A stretch of 64,000 nucleotides of DNA from Hepsetus odoe (lineage: Eukaryota > Chordata > Actinopteri > Characiformes > Hepsetidae): NCBI GenBank assembly GCA_017165825.1, contig CM029379.1, forward strand, positions 19,394,970-19,458,969, given 5' to 3'. Each line of letters opens with the position of its first letter. Positions within the stretch are counted from its first letter, which is position 1. Positions 62,322-64,000 of this stretch are shown in pieces. The notes beneath the pieces were generated by a model. The model was not told the origin of the DNA. It saw nothing but the letters and a program-made list of their open reading frames with translations, and did not search any database. The position numbers were made by a program, and so were the translations under genes.

Positions 62322-62560
62322 CTTAAGGACGCGTCAGTTTTCTGCACATCCCTGTCTGTGCTCTTCCTGCCTGACCGGCGCTTCACGCGCGCACTGTGGG
62401 CTGTGTTCCAAACGGCGCTCTGTTCCGCTTGCTCCCTCGCTCACTTCGCCAAGGATAGCGGCCATAAAATAGGCTTTAGCACGAAAGATTCATCACGCAG
62501 TTGCAACAAAACGCCATGGTTGTGAGATTCTCCTGTCTTAACTTTCGGTGCGAAAGCTTT
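62322..62560 (-). promoter_or_regulatory. mogs: Probable mogs first non-coding exon and promoter
   Basis: The minus strand has a consensus donor CTTAAG/GTAAAC (exon end 62,322). The next 200 bp towards 62,560 is moderately GC-rich with several CG steps (GGCGCTTCACGCGCGCAC on plus). A CCAAT box lies on the minus strand at 62,651-62,647. The transcription start is not determined. Confidence 0.45.
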
Positions 62561-63030
62561 TAAAGATATTTCACGCGTCTGGTCCCATTCACCACCACCA
62601 CTCTGAGCAGGTGCCCTTGTGCTGCATTTGAGATCGAGCCATTCTAATTGGCCGTTCGTCCTGCAATTATAAAAAGATTTAAAGGATTTATGAAATATTT
62701 TTCAATAAGTGGCCAGTTTGTATCTCAGAACAGATTAATAAAATAATTAGTGCCAATAAATCTACATTAAGTTTATATTTTAATTTATATTAAATACTGC
62801 ATTAGATTTGGGACAGAGCCATATATTTGCTTAATATCTACCATCGTGGCTCCTGCTTAGTGCACCTTCAGTACCTTCAGACTGTGAAAATACACACATG
62901 GCTGCTTCTTGTTGCCTTTAACAGTAAGAGTGTAAGATCTGGACTACTTTTCTGTTGGACATACCCGTATGTGTTTGACCCCATCCGTGCGGGACATGTA
63001 CAAATCTCACCTGTGCACCAGGACAAGCAC
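62561..63030. other. Intergenic DNA right of mogs
   Basis: Apart from the CCAAT box, unique AT-rich sequence; no gene or repeat recognised. Confidence 0.4.
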
Positions 63031-63039
63031 TCTTAAGGG

Positions 63040-63560
63040 ATGAAACCGCCTGATCAGAGAGTTGTGGGTTTGAATCCCAGCTTACCTTGAATTGCCCATG
63101 ACCCCAACACATCCCCTGGTTAGGAATCAGGCCATTAACCAGTGGGTTACCCAGAGCAAGGTACTGTCCCTCAACCCTGTTGGTATGGGACTAGACCTCG
63201 TGATCAAAAGGTTGTCGGTTTGAGTCCTGGACCAATAGGTGAATCTGAGGTACCATTGATCGAGGTACCGTCTATGACACTTTTGGTCTATTGATTTGGG
63301 ACTAGACCCATGAATGGAGGGTCGTGGATTCGAGGCCCAGACCAGGCTACCTTGAGATGCTCCTGAGTGCAACCTGGCCATGTGTGATTATAACAATACT
63401 ACATGGCCCGGTTACATGAGCAAGGTACCGTCCCCAACACTGCTCCCTGGGTGGTGGATATATGGGTGCCTGCTGCTGCACAGTGTTTATAGGTTCAGTG
63501 CAGAGAAGCGTTTAACTGTGGTTCACTGAGTGGAGTGTTCACAATGTCTGCCACTTTCAC
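63040..63560 (+). mobile_element. Tandem family A SINE head modules
   Basis: Three B-box-like segments in one orientation (GGGTTTGAATCCCAG near 63,066; GGTTTGAGTCCTGG near 63,217; GGATTCGAGGCCCAG near 63,326) each follow a GATCA/GAATGG-type stem. They are then followed by a single 3' body (GAGCAAGGTACCGTCCCC ... TGGTTCACTGAG) and a tail with CCACTTTCACTT. Confidence 0.65.
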
Positions 63561-64000
63561 TTACAAATGGTTTGGCGGCATATCATGTTTAGAGGAACGA
63601 AGCACAACTCGAATCTAACCCGAGTCTAACATTAAGAAAAGACACCCTGTGAATATGTTAACTGCACCATGGAGCGGTTGTTGTTTTTGTGTACTTCAGG
63701 AAAAGATATAAAAAACGCTTCTGTTATTGAAGGGTGTGACAAGGTCACCAGTGCAATTAAAGCGAAGAGTCAATTTAAAAATAATAACTTTTTGAGAGAG
63801 TGCAGCAAATCCTCCTGCCAACATTTGTTTACACACAAGCGAGAAGTTATATCGGTGGGATTAATAGGATTAGGCATTTGCAATTATAGAGCTCAACAAA
63901 GCATAAAAAGGCAAAGTCTTTTCATCCTTGTTCTCCAGAGAGAAAGAAATAATTAACTGGAACGAAGCACAGGAGCAATAAGGAAAGGCTGTGTTCCAGT
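63561..64000. other. Intergenic DNA at the right edge
   Basis: No supported feature. An open frame at 63,669-63,956 shows no domain or codon pattern that I recognise. Confidence 0.4.

Overview
The window is vertebrate nuclear DNA, almost certainly from a ray-finned (teleost) fish. The evidence is three recognisable vertebrate genes with GT-AG introns, very high density of tRNA-derived SINEs, Tc1/mariner, hAT-like and LINE debris, and abundant CA, CT and tetranucleotide microsatellites. I cannot name the species. No prokaryotic features, CRISPR arrays or functional tRNA/rRNA genes were seen.

Layout, left to right; all three genes are on the minus strand, so transcription runs right to left. 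(1) About 1-20,200: the 5' part of fbxo41, a neuronal F-box protein. Its first coding exon is at 5,174-5,877. A CpG-rich promoter with a likely non-coding first exon lies near 20,108-20,270, and the remaining exons are presumably beyond position 1. (2) About 20,270-41,690: a roughly 21 kb intergenic stretch full of SINEs, Tc1-like and foldback elements, LINE 3' fragments and microsatellites. I see no convincing gene in it. (3) About 41,700-46,240: egr4, an immediate-early zinc-finger transcription factor. It has two coding exons (45,763-45,907 and 43,496-44,625; 424 aa), a TATA box, two serum-response-type CArG boxes and a long repeat-rich 3' UTR. (4) About 46,300-57,380: intergenic. It holds SINEs, a decayed mariner, a strong RE1/REST-like site at 49,699-49,719, and palindromic AP-1, C/EBP, MEF2 and CRE consensus sites between 54.9 and 56.9 kb that could be distal egr4 control DNA. 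(5) 57,385-62,550: mogs, ER alpha-glucosidase I, complete in four coding exons (844 aa), plus a probable non-coding first exon near 62,322 and a textbook CTCF motif in its first intron. (6) 62,550-64,000: intergenic, with tandem SINE head modules.

The fbxo41-egr4 adjacency matches the arrangement I know from human 2p13, which supports calling the EGR paralogue egr4. The protein itself also supports it (RSDELNRH in finger 1 and the N-terminal SYSGSF block). mogs, also on human 2p13, lies beside them here. The genes share no biochemical pathway. fbxo41 and egr4 are neuronal or activity-linked; mogs is a housekeeping N-glycan enzyme. I found no wholly new system. The most interesting signals are regulatory: the RE1 site, the bZIP/MEF2 cluster, and a SINE family whose body carries a CTCF-like core.
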